Assembly (NCBI GenBank): GCA_036502625.1
Contig: DASXYG010000095.1
Span: forward strand, 124,001 to 188,000
DNA length: 64,000 nt
Direction: 5' to 3'
DNA from: DASXYG01 sp036502625
GTDB taxonomy: Bacteria > Actinomycetota > Actinomycetes > Streptosporangiales > Streptosporangiaceae
Positions 48,247-57,130 of the stretch are shown here, piece after piece. Position 1 is the stretch's first letter. The number at the start of each line of letters is the position of its first letter. The position numbers and the translations under genes were made by a program. The notes under the pieces were generated by a model, which was not told the DNA's origin, did no database searches, and worked only from the letters and a program-made list of their open reading frames with translations.

Positions 48247-51066
48247 TCAGTCGACCTCCGGCGACGGAAGGTAGCCGGCGGGGACGTCGGACGGGGCGTA
48301 GATCTTGGTGTCGCCCGGGTACGGCGTCTTCCAGTCGTGGGTGCGGTACCAGGTCCACCGGTTCATCTGCGCGGGGTTCGCGTAGTCCGGGATGGCGTAG
48401 TTGCCGGTGAGGCGCTGGCTCTGGCTCCACTTCTCCCACTGCACGGCCAGGTTCCGCATCCCGCTGGGCACGGCGACCTTCTTGGCCACCGAGTCGTTCA
48501 GCGTCTTGGCCGCGGCGCCCTTCTTGCCGAGGGTGTCCAGGCCGCAGTCCGGCGCGGTGGCGATGCCCTCGGTGAGCGGGATCTGGTTCGGCTTGGCGTC
48601 GAACGGACGGTAGTCGGGCTTCCGGGTGAACGCGCCGTACATCGGCGTCGCCGCGGCGACCTTCTGGTTCAGCGGCTGGGCGCCGAGGATCTGCTCGATG
48701 GTGCGGACCATCGTGATCTGCGAGTAGTAGGTCGAGTCGACCTTCCCGTGCTGCGCCCAGGGGCTGATGACCTCGACCGGCGCGCGGTGGCCGTCCACGT
48801 GGTCGGCGCCGTCCTGGCTGTCGTCCTCGACCACGAAGATCGCGGAGTCCTTCCAGTACTTGCTGTGCGAGATCTCGTCGGTGATCCGGCCCACGGCGAG
48901 GTCGTTGTCCGCGACCTGCGCCTCGGGGTCGGGCGGGCCGCCGGTGTGGTCGCTGGACAGCCAGAACATGTTCAGGTTGGCCGGGCCGTTCTTCTCGAAG
49001 TTCTGCTTCCAGATCTGGTAGCGGTACGTGTCGGGGATGTCGGTGTCGAACTTCGGGAAGTCGTGGTCGGTGATCGCGTTCAGCGACGGGATCGGCGACT
49101 CGGTGTCCTGCTTGACGGACGGGTCCGTCAACTGGCTCGGGTCGCCGCCGTTCTCGACGCTCTTGGTGGTGCAGTAGTACTTCTGCCAGGTCGCGCCGGC
49201 CGGCTTGGTCTCGAACTGCGTGAACTCGCCGAAGTCGCGCGCGGTCCTGCCGGCGGCCTGCGCGGCCGTCCACAGGAAGCCCGACCGCTGGTGGCCGAGC
49301 ACGTCGTCCTCGGTGTCGTAGCTGCGGAGGTACGCGCTGTTGGACTCGGTGTACTCGGGGTTGTCGCCCTGCATCACCCAGTTGTGGCCCTCGGCGGAGT
49401 TGGTGCCGACGTCGTAGAAGTTGTCGTACAGGCCGAACTGCTTCGCCAGCGCGTGCTGGTTCGGGGTCGCCTTCTCGCCGAACTGCGTCAGCGTCGGGTC
49501 GCCGTTGCCGCGGGGGTCGTCGCCGAACACCTGGTCGTACGTGCGGTTCTCCTTGACCAGCAGGAACACGTGCTTGATGGTCGACGGGTCGCCGACGCGC
49601 TGGGGAACGGCGACGGCCTTGGCCGGATGGCCCTTGGCCTTCTCGACGTCGTTCCCGCCCCAGCCGTTCTGCGCGAAGACCGTGCCGGTGTAGCGCGCGA
49701 TCTGCTGGTCGCTCGGCAGGCCGAAGCGGGTCAGCGTGCCGGTGGTGGCGTGCGTGCCGTAGCCGGTCGCCGGCGTGGTGCCGGTGCCCTTGTCGAAGGT
49801 GAGCTTCGGGCCGCGCGCGTCGATGCCGCGGCGGTTCGTGACGACGACCTTGCCGCCGGCGGTCGTGATGTCCGACGGGTAGTAGTCGGTGGGCAGCAGG
49901 CCGACGAAGTTCACCGGGGCCTTGGCGTCGCCGTGGTAGCGGTACACCGCGACGGCGTTCGCGCGGCCGAGGGACACCAGCAGGTGGCCGTCGGAGGTCA
50001 GCGTGACGTCGTCGGGCTCGTAGCCCACCGTCGACGACGGCCACGGCTTGGTCTCGATGGTCTGCACGACCTTGTCCTTCGTCGTGTCGATCACCGAGAC
50101 GCTGTCGTCGAAGGTGTTGGCGACGAACAGGGCGTGGCCGGCGGCGTGCATCGCGGTCGGGTGCAGCCCGACGGGCACGGACGCCACGGGCGCGGACGGG
50201 TCGGCGGTGTCGATGACGCTGACCGTGCCGGTCGTCGAGGTGCCGCGGACCGGATCGGCGGGCACGTTCGTGCCGTACGAGTTGATCGTCTTGTCGCCGG
50301 ACTTCGCCTGCCGGCCGCCCTCGTTGCTGACGTAGAGCTTGTCGCCGACCCGCACGATGCCGCGCGGCGCGATCCCGACGTCCCAGCTCTGCTTGATCGC
50401 GCCGGACGCGGCGTCGATGGCCACGACGCGGTTCTGGCCGTTGACCGTGGCGTACACCGTGGAGCCGTCGGGTGAGAACGCCGCCTTCGACGGCAGCGCC
50501 TGCTTGGTGCCCTGCTTCGCGATGGCGACGGTCGTGGGGGCGCTGAGGGTGCCGTCGGCGTTCACCGTGAACTTGGCGTAGCCGTCGGTCTGCGGCAGCC
50601 ACAGGGTCTTGCCGTCCGGGGAGTAGTCCGGCCCGTCCTGGCCCACGTTGCTGTTGCCGATCTTCAGGTCGGCGCTCGCGTCCGTGCCGACCGTCTGCTG
50701 CACCTTGTACGTGTCGAGGTCGACGATGATCAGCGCGATCGGCTTGGCCATCCCCCACGCGCTGACCATCACGGCCAGGTGCTTGCCGTCCGGGCTGGCG
50801 GTGGACCCCATGAACTTGCCGTACTGGGTGAGCAGCCGGTCGCCGATCGGCTTGATGATCTGGTCGCTTGAGACCTGGATTCCGTTCCGGTAGGCCGTGC
50901 CGACCTGGTTCTCGCCGAACGGTCGGGTGGAGCCGTAGGCACCGCCGCCGACGACGGTGAGCGCGGCGGTTCCGGCCGCGATGATGCGGACACGGCGGCC
51001 GGATCGTCCCCTAACGACCCGGTCGCGGACACCGGAGTCGCTCCGGCGTCGGCGCGTTACGCGCAT
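48247..51066 (-). CDS. Exported YncE-like beta-propeller / phosphoesterase protein
   Basis: 939 aa. N-terminus has GRSGRRVRIIAAGTAALTVV, a hydrophobic export or anchor segment (about 27-47) with a possible Tat-like RR. Residues about 60-430 form a YVTN/YncE-type propeller with repeated SPDGKTLWLP, SPDGSTVYATVNGQNRVVAI, TVSVIDTADPSAPVASVPVG, LFVANTFDDSVSVIDTT segments. Residues about 470-800 are a phosphoesterase (PF04185, alkaline-phosphatase superfamily): VFLLVKENRTYDQVFGDDPR, EGHNWVMQG, FWLSSDHTGG, FVVEDDSQDGADHVDGHRAP. Enzymes of this superfamily cleave phosphodiesters or phospholipids outside the cell. Starts 3 bp after the permease gene. Confidence 0.88.
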   Translation of the reverse strand: MRVTRRRRSDSGVRDRVVRGRSGRRVRIIAAGTAALTVVGGGAYGSTRPFGENQVGTAYRNGIQVSSDQIIKPIGDRLLTQYGKFMGSTASPDGKHLAVMVSAWGMAKPIALIIVDLDTYKVQQTVGTDASADLKIGNSNVGQDGPDYSPDGKTLWLPQTDGYAKFTVNADGTLSAPTTVAIAKQGTKQALPSKAAFSPDGSTVYATVNGQNRVVAIDAASGAIKQSWDVGIAPRGIVRVGDKLYVSNEGGRQAKSGDKTINSYGTNVPADPVRGTSTTGTVSVIDTADPSAPVASVPVGLHPTAMHAAGHALFVANTFDDSVSVIDTTKDKVVQTIETKPWPSSTVGYEPDDVTLTSDGHLLVSLGRANAVAVYRYHGDAKAPVNFVGLLPTDYYPSDITTAGGKVVVTNRRGIDARGPKLTFDKGTGTTPATGYGTHATTGTLTRFGLPSDQQIARYTGTVFAQNGWGGNDVEKAKGHPAKAVAVPQRVGDPSTIKHVFLLVKENRTYDQVFGDDPRGNGDPTLTQFGEKATPNQHALAKQFGLYDNFYDVGTNSAEGHNWVMQGDNPEYTESNSAYLRSYDTEDDVLGHQRSGFLWTAAQAAGRTARDFGEFTQFETKPAGATWQKYYCTTKSVENGGDPSQLTDPSVKQDTESPIPSLNAITDHDFPKFDTDIPDTYRYQIWKQNFEKNGPANLNMFWLSSDHTGGPPDPEAQVADNDLAVGRITDEISHSKYWKDSAIFVVEDDSQDGADHVDGHRAPVEVISPWAQHGKVDSTYYSQITMVRTIEQILGAQPLNQKVAAATPMYGAFTRKPDYRPFDAKPNQIPLTEGIATAPDCGLDTLGKKGAAAKTLNDSVAKKVAVPSGMRNLAVQWEKWSQSQRLTGNYAIPDYANPAQMNRWTWYRTHDWKTPYPGDTKIYAPSDVPAGYLPSPEVD

Positions 51067-51069
51067 TCG

Positions 51070-52422
51070 TCATCCCTTTCGCGTGGTGGACGACAGGTCG
51101 ACGAGTCCGTCGAGCTGCCACAGGGGGTTGGGCACATCGCCCGCGGGGGTGTGCGCCACGAAGTAGCCGTTCACCTCTTTCGGGCCGTCGCCGTCGGCGA
51201 CGTACTGCCCGTCGGGGAGGACCTCGAGCTGGTAGATCGCGGTGCCGGTGGCCGTCGCGCCGGGCAGGTGCCAGGTGACGACGCACCGCCAGTCGTTGCC
51301 CGGCCCCTCGTCCTCGACGAGGCTTCCGCCCTTGTCACAGGACGCGCTCGTACGCAGTTGCGCCTCGGTGACGTCCGGCCGGTGGAGCTGCCGCGACTGC
51401 ACGCGGTACAGATGGGCGAACACCGTGGCGAGCGAGGCCTGCAGCTTCGGCTGCCCGATCCCCGAGCCGGTGGCCGGGGTGAACACGAAGGCGACGCCGA
51501 TGCTGACCGCGAGCAGGGCGGCCAGCGGCGCCAGCCCCGCCGCGAGGACGCGCCGGCCCGACCCGTCGTACGTCACGTCGGTGAAGTCGCGGCGCAGGAA
51601 CAGCAGGTACGCCAGCGCGGTGGCCACGACGGCCCACGCCAGGGCGACCAACACGCCGGTCAGCAGCGGGCCGGTCTGCGCCGGGTCGGTGAACAGGCCG
51701 CGCCAGGCCAGGAAACCGCTGCTCGGCAGGGCGACGCGCACGGCGACCGGGAGCGGGAGCAGTTGGGCCAGCTCCAGCACCAGCGCGAGCAGCGCGGGCG
51801 TCACCAGCCCCATCGGCGAACGGCCGAGCGCGACCGAGCCCAGCAGGCCGACCGCGGCGAACGCCAGCGTCGGCGCCAGGACGCACAACCAGGCGAGCAG
51901 CACGGTCGCGGCCGCGTCGCCGGGGGCGAGGAGATGGCCGTCGAGGCCGACGAGTGGCTGGTCGCCGATGGCGAGCAGGCCGCCGGCGATGCCGGAGACG
52001 GCCAGGCCGAGGACCATCAGCACGATCACCGTGAGGCTGGCGGCCGACTTCGCCAGGAAGATCCGCCGCGGCGAGCGGACCGCGACCATCAGGTGCCGCC
52101 AGGTGCCGAGCCGGTCCTCCGCGGCGAACACGTCCCCGGCCACCAGCGACACCAGCAGCGGCAGCGCCCAGGTGCACGCGAAGGCCAGGACGACCAGCGA
52201 CCCGGCCCAGCCCGTCTGGTCCATCCAGCGGCCGAAGACGGTGTCGGACGGCAGCGAGCTCTGCTGGCCGACGCCCACCACGAAGACCGCGGGCGCCAGC
52301 CAGCAGGCCGCGATCAGCAGGATGACCCGCCACTGGGACAGCAGCTTGACCAGCTCGAAGCGGTAGCCGGGCCAGACCGGCGCCGGACGGGCGACGGGCC
52401 GGGACGCGGTGACGGCAGTCAA
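51070..52422 (-). CDS. ABC-2-type transporter permease with a C-terminal extracytoplasmic domain
   Basis: 450 aa. Six or more membrane spans in residues 25-325 (VILLIAACWLAPAVFVVGVG, ACTWALPLLVSLVAGDVFA, AASLTVIVLMVLGLAVSGIA, LALVLELAQLLPLPVAVRV, LAPLAALLAVSIGVAFVF). After the last span, about 110 residues follow outside the membrane: QASLATVFAHLYRVQSRQLH, TSASCDKGGSLVEDEGPGND, DWRCVVTWHLPGATATGTAI. Two Cys suggest a disulfide. This appended domain is unusual for ABC-2 permeases. Works with the ATPase 23 bp upstream. Confidence 0.85.
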   Translation of the reverse strand: MTAVTASRPVARPAPVWPGYRFELVKLLSQWRVILLIAACWLAPAVFVVGVGQQSSLPSDTVFGRWMDQTGWAGSLVVLAFACTWALPLLVSLVAGDVFAAEDRLGTWRHLMVAVRSPRRIFLAKSAASLTVIVLMVLGLAVSGIAGGLLAIGDQPLVGLDGHLLAPGDAAATVLLAWLCVLAPTLAFAAVGLLGSVALGRSPMGLVTPALLALVLELAQLLPLPVAVRVALPSSGFLAWRGLFTDPAQTGPLLTGVLVALAWAVVATALAYLLFLRRDFTDVTYDGSGRRVLAAGLAPLAALLAVSIGVAFVFTPATGSGIGQPKLQASLATVFAHLYRVQSRQLHRPDVTEAQLRTSASCDKGGSLVEDEGPGNDWRCVVTWHLPGATATGTAIYQLEVLPDGQYVADGDGPKEVNGYFVAHTPAGDVPNPLWQLDGLVDLSSTTRKG

Positions 52423-52445
52423 CGTGGTTCTCCTCCGGATCCAGC

Positions 52446-53390
52446 TCAGGGTGCGGGTTCGCCGGACTCGGTCAGCGCCAGGAACGCCGCCTCAAGCGGC
52501 GGCACCACCGGCCCCAGTTCACGTACCGCGACCTTCGCCTCGGCCAGCCGTACGACCAGCGCGTCCAGCGCCGGCACGGGGCCCCGTACGACGAACGTGT
52601 CGTCGCCGCGCCGCAGGGCGGGCGCGGTGTCGGGCACGACGCGCAGGTCGGGCGTCTCGGCGGCGATCTCGCGCGCCGCGCCGGGATCGGAGGTGCGCAG
52701 CCGGTAGTCCAGGTCGCCGCTCTCCGCGGCGAGCTTGCGCACCGGTCCGGAGAACACGACCCGGCCGGTGGCCAGGATCGTGACCTCGGAGCACAGCGCC
52801 GCGAGGTCGTCCATCCGGTGGCTGGACATGACCACCGAGGCGCCGTCCGCCGCGAGCTTGGTGATCACCCGGTGCACGTCGTACTTGCCCGCGGGGTCCA
52901 GGCCGTTGGCGGGTTCGTCGAGGACCAGCAGGCGCGGCCGGGTGAGCAGCGCGGCGGCCAGCCCGAGCCGCTGCCGCATGCCGAGGGAGAAGCCGCGGAC
53001 ACGGTCGTCGGCGAGGTCGGTGAGGCCGACCTGGTCGAGGACGTCGTCCACGCCGGCGCGGCGGTCGTCGCCGCGCAGGGCCGCGAGCGCGGCGAGGTTC
53101 TGCCGCGCGGTGAGGGACGGGTACAGCCCCGGCCCGTCCACGAATCCCGCGACGCCGTCGGGCACCGCGAGCGTACGGCCCACCGGCGTACCGAGGATCT
53201 CCATGCGCCCGGCGTCCGCGACCGCCAAGCCGAGCAGCAGCCCGAGGAGCGTGGTCTTCCCCGCGCCGTTCGGCCCGACCAGGCCGTGCACCTGACCTGC
53301 CGCGACGTCTAAATCGACGCCGTCGAGTGCCACGACATCGCCGAAGTACCTGGTGATGCCGCGCGCCCGGACCGCGGGGGTCGCGTCCAT
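52446..53390 (-). CDS. ABC transporter ATPase (exporter type)
   Basis: 314 aa, RBS AAGGGGAC 5 bp before the ATG. Walker A GPNGAGKTTL, Q-loop FVDGPGLYPSL, signature FSLGMRQRLGLA, Walker B LLVLDEPANGLDP, H-loop VMSSHRMDDL. The signature FSLGM-Q is typical of ABC-2 exporters (DrrA/CcmA-like). C-terminal 80 residues form the usual DrrA-like tail. First gene of a three-gene operon with the permease and the propeller-phosphoesterase. Confidence 0.95.
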   Translation of the reverse strand: MDATPAVRARGITRYFGDVVALDGVDLDVAAGQVHGLVGPNGAGKTTLLGLLLGLAVADAGRMEILGTPVGRTLAVPDGVAGFVDGPGLYPSLTARQNLAALAALRGDDRRAGVDDVLDQVGLTDLADDRVRGFSLGMRQRLGLAAALLTRPRLLVLDEPANGLDPAGKYDVHRVITKLAADGASVVMSSHRMDDLAALCSEVTILATGRVVFSGPVRKLAAESGDLDYRLRTSDPGAAREIAAETPDLRVVPDTAPALRRGDDTFVVRGPVPALDALVVRLAEAKVAVRELGPVVPPLEAAFLALTESGEPAP

Positions 53391-53612
53391 GTCCGTCCCC
53401 TTTTGCGTTTTATGGAGCGTCGTGAACGTATGCGCCCCGGTTTGCGCTTTGGAGAAGGCAAGTAAAACGATCGGCGAACTGCCCGGCAGGCCTGTCTCGT
53501 CCCCCGCGTGAGCTACCCGCGAATGTCCGCCGTACGGGGACGACCGGCGGCGGCCGGATCCCTAGCGTGGTCAGCCCTGCTTCCGGCGTCACCGATCCCC
53601 ATGGAGGACATC
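53391..53612. other. Divergent promoter region between ABC operon and lipoprotein hydrolase
   Basis: 222 bp, AT-richer near 53400-53475. It carries partial repeats TTTTGCGTTTTATGG and GTTTGCGCTTTGGAG that could be regulator sites. No gene seen. Confidence 0.4.
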
Positions 53613-54503
53613 GTGTTCCGCACCGTCAGGACATCCGCGCTGGTCGCGCTCTGCTGCGTCGTCGGCGGGACGGTGGTCGCCGGCTGCGACGACTCCTCCA
53701 GCGGCGACAACCTGCTGTTCGGGTCGAAGTCGCGGCACGCCCCGATCTCCGGCACCAAGAAGATCAAGGTCGACGGCAGGTCGGTGAACGTGTCCTGTTC
53801 GGGCCGCCCGGCTAAGGGCAGGCCGGTCATCGTCCTGATGGCCGGGTACGGCGACGCGCTGACCAAGCTGGCCGGCATCCAGAAGACGCTGAGCGAAAAA
53901 GACCTCGTCTGCTCCTACGACCGGCTCGGCGAAGGCGCGAGCGACAAGCCCGCCGGACCGCAGACGTACGCGAGCACCGGCAAGATCCTCACCGGGGTCA
54001 TCGCCCGCGTCGCCGGAGGCCGTCCGGTCGTCCTGGCCGGGCACTCCCTGGGCGGCGCGATCGCCGCCCGCTACGCCCCCGCCCACCGCGACCGGGTCAC
54101 GGGCCTGGTCCTCCTGGACGCCACCTCACCGACCGCGGTGGCCGACACCACCCGGCTGATCCCGAAGTCCGCCAAGGGCCTGGCCGGCGAGGTCCGCGCC
54201 GAGCTGGCCGCGATCAACTCGGGCCAGAACCAGGAGAGGCTCAAGGCCACCGACAGCACGGTCCGCTCCGCCGGCGCCATCCCCGTCGAGGTCGTCAAGC
54301 ACGGCAAGAAGTACCTCTCGGCCGTCCCCCACTACGGCCCCGTCCTCGAACGGATCTGGACGAAGGGCCAGCACGAATGGCTCCCCATTTCCACCCGCAG
54401 CCACTACACCGTGGCCGGGAGGAGCACCCACTACATCTACGTCGACCAGCCCGCCCTCACCGTCAAGACCATCCAGCACGTCACCACCCAGGCCGCGAAG
54501 TAG
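53613..54503 (+). CDS. Alpha/beta-hydrolase lipoprotein
   Basis: 296 aa from GTG 53613, chosen because GGAGG lies 6 bp upstream and because it gives a proper signal peptide, VFRTVRTSALVALCCVVGG, ending in lipobox TVVAGC. Mature protein: VIVLMAGYGDALTKLAGIQ (oxyanion loop), VCSYDRLGEGASDKPAG, nucleophile elbow VVLAGHSLGGAIAARY, and a late His in ISTRSHYTVAGRSTHY. Anchored outside the membrane as a lipoprotein esterase or lipase. Divergent from the ABC operon. Confidence 0.87.
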   Translation: MFRTVRTSALVALCCVVGGTVVAGCDDSSSGDNLLFGSKSRHAPISGTKKIKVDGRSVNVSCSGRPAKGRPVIVLMAGYGDALTKLAGIQKTLSEKDLVCSYDRLGEGASDKPAGPQTYASTGKILTGVIARVAGGRPVVLAGHSLGGAIAARYAPAHRDRVTGLVLLDATSPTAVADTTRLIPKSAKGLAGEVRAELAAINSGQNQERLKATDSTVRSAGAIPVEVVKHGKKYLSAVPHYGPVLERIWTKGQHEWLPISTRSHYTVAGRSTHYIYVDQPALTVKTIQHVTTQAAK

Positions 54504-54521
54504 CCGCACGCGGAGGTCGGG

Positions 54522-55502
54522 CTAGGCGGCCGGGGGCTTGCCGGTGAAGGTGGTGCGGTAGCGGGCCGGGCTTACGCCGACCGTGCGGGTGAAGTGGTGG
54601 CGGAGGGATGCTCCTGTGCCGAAGCCGGTGCGGTGGGCGATGGCGTCGACGGGGAGGTCCGTTTGTTCCAGGAGGTGGCGGGCGCGGTTGAGGCGCTGGT
54701 GGGTGAGCCAGGTGCCGGGGGACTGACCGACCTCGCGGCGGAACCGGCGGGTGAAGGTGCGGGTGCTCATCGACGCGCGGGTGGCCAGGTCGGGGAGGGT
54801 GAGGGGCTGGTCGAGGTGGGACAGGGCCCAGGCGCGGGCGCGGGCGGTCGGGGACTCCGGTTCGGGGGGTATCGGGAGGTCGATGTACTGGGCCTGGCCG
54901 CCGTCGCGGTACGGGGGGACGACCGTGCGGCGGGCGACGTCGTTGGCGACCGCGGCGCCGTGGTCCGTACGGATCAGGTGCAGGCAGAGGTCGATCCCGG
55001 CGGCCTCGCCGGCTGAGGTGAAGACGCCGTCGTCCTCGGTGAACAGGACGTCCGGGTCCAGGCGTACGCGCGGGAACGCGGTGCGGAAGCTCGCGGCGGA
55101 CATCCAGTGGGTCGTCGCCCGGCGCCCGTCCAGGAGCCCGGCGGCGGCGAGCACGAACGCGCCCGTGCAGATCGAGGCGATGCGCGTACCCGGGCGCACG
55201 GCCGCGAGCATCTCCGCGACGCCGTCCGCGCCCCCTGACGAATCCCCTGTGTCGTCGAACTCGTGGGAGGCGGGGACGAGGACGGTGTCCGCCCGGGTGA
55301 TCGCCTCCGGGCCCGCGGTGACGTGCAGCGTGAAGTCGGCGTCCGTGCGCAGCTCGCCGGGGTGGGGCGCGCAGGTGACCACCTCGTACAGGGGGTCACC
55401 TGACGGGCCGCGGGCGGAACCGAAGAGCTGGTGGACGATGCCCAGTTCCAGCGGCATGACGCCGTCCCGGACGAGCACCGCGACCACATGGCGTACGGAC
55501 AT
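54522..55502 (-). CDS. GlxA-type regulator (DJ-1/PfpI plus AraC domains)
   Basis: 326 aa. N-terminal class-I amidotransferase-like domain (residues 5-180) with PLELGIVHQLFGSARG, LVPASHEFDD, and ICTGAFVLAAAGLLDGRRAT (conserved nucleophile-position Cys). C-terminal AraC domain: LTLPDLATRASMSTRTFTRRF, REVGQSPGTWLTHQRLNRAR, VDAIAHRTGFGTGASLRHHF. Sensor-plus-activator architecture. Divergent from the flavodoxin-fold oxidoreductase, its likely target. Confidence 0.94.
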   Translation of the reverse strand: MSVRHVVAVLVRDGVMPLELGIVHQLFGSARGPSGDPLYEVVTCAPHPGELRTDADFTLHVTAGPEAITRADTVLVPASHEFDDTGDSSGGADGVAEMLAAVRPGTRIASICTGAFVLAAAGLLDGRRATTHWMSAASFRTAFPRVRLDPDVLFTEDDGVFTSAGEAAGIDLCLHLIRTDHGAAVANDVARRTVVPPYRDGGQAQYIDLPIPPEPESPTARARAWALSHLDQPLTLPDLATRASMSTRTFTRRFRREVGQSPGTWLTHQRLNRARHLLEQTDLPVDAIAHRTGFGTGASLRHHFTRTVGVSPARYRTTFTGKPPAA

Positions 55503-55602
55503 GGCTCAATCCTTGCACTCGTTGTCCTTCGGGCCACTCGTACCCCCGCGCTCCCCCGGCGAGGCTGGGGTCATCAGGATCCGTAAGGAAACGGAGGACG
55601 AG

Positions 55603-56370
55603 ATGCGCGTGCTGTGGGTGATGGCCCATCCCGAACCGCGGTCGCTGACCGGGCGGATGCGCACCGAGGGCGTCGCCGCGCTGCGGCAGGCGGGCCACGC
55701 GGTGCGCGAGTCGGACCTGTACCGGATGGGCTGGAACCCGGTGGTCACGGCCGCCGACTTCGCCCACGACGGGCGGGACCGGCTGGACGTGGCGGCGGAG
55801 TCCGAACGCGCCCTGCGCAGCGGCGGCCTGGCGCCGGACATCCGCGCCGAGCACGACAAGCTCGCGTGGGCCGACACCGTCGTGCTGCACTTCCCGCTCT
55901 GGTGGTACGGCATGCCCGCGATCATGAAGGGCTGGCTGGACCGGGTCCTCGTGCAGGGCTACGCGTACGGGGTGCGCGACCCCGAGACGGGGCGCACCCG
56001 CCGCTACGGCGACGGCGGCCTGGCCGGGCGCCGCGCCCTCGCGGTCGTGACCGTCGGCGCGCACGCCGGGATCGGGCCGCGCGGCCTGCACGGCGACCTG
56101 TCCGAGGTGCTGTTCCCGCTGCTGCATGGCACCTTCTGGTACACGGGCATGAGCGTCGCCGAACCGGTGGTGATGTCCGGCGCCAACCGCGTCGAGCCGG
56201 CGCGGTACGACGCGCTCGCCGCCGACCTCAGGGAGCGCCTGCTGACCCTGCCGGACTCGCCGTCCATCCCGTACCGCTGCCAGGACGGCGGCGAGTACGA
56301 CACGGACTGGAACCTCAGGCCGGGCATCGCCGCCGGGGAGAGCGGGCTCGGCATCCATCGCGCCGGGTGA
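55603..56370 (+). CDS. Flavodoxin-fold NAD(P)H oxidoreductase (NQO1/KefF-like)
   Basis: 255 aa, ATG with GGAGG at -10. RVLWVMAHPEPRSLTGRM, DLYRMGWNPVVTAADF, VVLHFPLWWYGMPAIMKGWLDRVLVQGYAY (split motif, FMN/FAD and substrate region), RRALAVVTVGAHAGIGPRG. Typical of the NQO1/MdaB/KefF group that reduces quinones with FAD and NAD(P)H. The GlxA-type gene is divergent and may respond to the same electrophile. Confidence 0.92.
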   Translation: MRVLWVMAHPEPRSLTGRMRTEGVAALRQAGHAVRESDLYRMGWNPVVTAADFAHDGRDRLDVAAESERALRSGGLAPDIRAEHDKLAWADTVVLHFPLWWYGMPAIMKGWLDRVLVQGYAYGVRDPETGRTRRYGDGGLAGRRALAVVTVGAHAGIGPRGLHGDLSEVLFPLLHGTFWYTGMSVAEPVVMSGANRVEPARYDALAADLRERLLTLPDSPSIPYRCQDGGEYDTDWNLRPGIAAGESGLGIHRAG

Positions 56371-56437
56371 GCGCGCGGCGGCGCCGCTCGGGTGTCCGCC
56401 CCACGGACCCTGGCGGCGCCGCCGCGCCCTCACGTCT

Positions 56438-56471
56438 GCCCCACCCGGGGCCGGCTACACGAGGGTGGGGC
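56438..56471. terminator. Inverted repeat between convergent genes
   Basis: GCCCCACCC (56438-56446) and GGGTGGGGC (56463-56471) pair perfectly around a 16-base loop, between the stops at 56370 (plus) and 56479 (minus). Probable bidirectional terminator. Confidence 0.6.
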
Positions 56472-56478
56472 GGCCGGT

Positions 56479-57105
56479 TCACATCTTCGGCATCAGGACG
56501 GTGTCGATGATGTAGACGGTCGCGTTGGACGTCGGCACGTTGCCGCAGACGACCTTCGCGTCGTTGACCTGGTACGTGTCACCCATCTTGGACGGCGTGA
56601 CCGTACCGCCCTCCAGCGTGGTGAGCTTGTCGCCCGAGGCCATCTGGCCGGGCGTGGTCTTCCCCTTGGCCACGTGGTACGTGAGGATCTTGGTGAGCGT
56701 CTTCTTGTCCTTCAGGACGGCGTCCAGCTTCTTCTTCGGGATCTTCGCGAACGCGTCGTTGGTGGGCGCGAACACGGTGATGTTCGACGCCGAGTTCAGC
56801 GTGTCCACGAGTCCCGCCTTCTTCACGGCGGTGACCAGCGTGGACAGCGCCGGGTTGTGGGACGCCGCGGTCGCGACCGGGTCCTGCGCCATGCCGGCGA
56901 AGCTGCCCTTGCCGGTCTTCGGCACGGTCGAGCACGCCGGGCCCATCGGCTGCATCCCGGCGGCCTTGGCCGGCGCGGACGACGCCGGGGCGGAGCTCGG
57001 CGGCTTGGAGCTCGACGCGTTGTCCGAGCCGCTCCCGCCGCAGGCGGTCGCGCCGATGGCGATCGTCGCGAAGACGGCGCCGACGGTCAGGAAACGAGCG
57101 TTCAT
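56479..57105 (-). CDS. Fasciclin-domain lipoprotein (MPT70/MPT83-like)
   Basis: 208 aa. Signal peptide FLTVGAVFATIAIGATAC with lipobox, Ser/Pro/Ala-rich linker, then one fasciclin domain (about 75-208): PVATAASHNPALSTLVTAVKK, TLNSASNITVFAPTNDAFAKI, LTKILTYHVAKGKTTPGQM, VCGNVPTSNATVYIIDTVLM. Very similar in layout to mycobacterial MPT83/MPT70, known SigK-regulated secreted proteins. It follows the molybdopterin oxidoreductase by 25 bp and shares its promoter. Confidence 0.94.
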   Translation of the reverse strand: MNARFLTVGAVFATIAIGATACGGSGSDNASSSKPPSSAPASSAPAKAAGMQPMGPACSTVPKTGKGSFAGMAQDPVATAASHNPALSTLVTAVKKAGLVDTLNSASNITVFAPTNDAFAKIPKKKLDAVLKDKKTLTKILTYHVAKGKTTPGQMASGDKLTTLEGGTVTPSKMGDTYQVNDAKVVCGNVPTSNATVYIIDTVLMPKM

Positions 57106-57130
57106 GATCTTCTCCTTCGATGTGCCGTGA

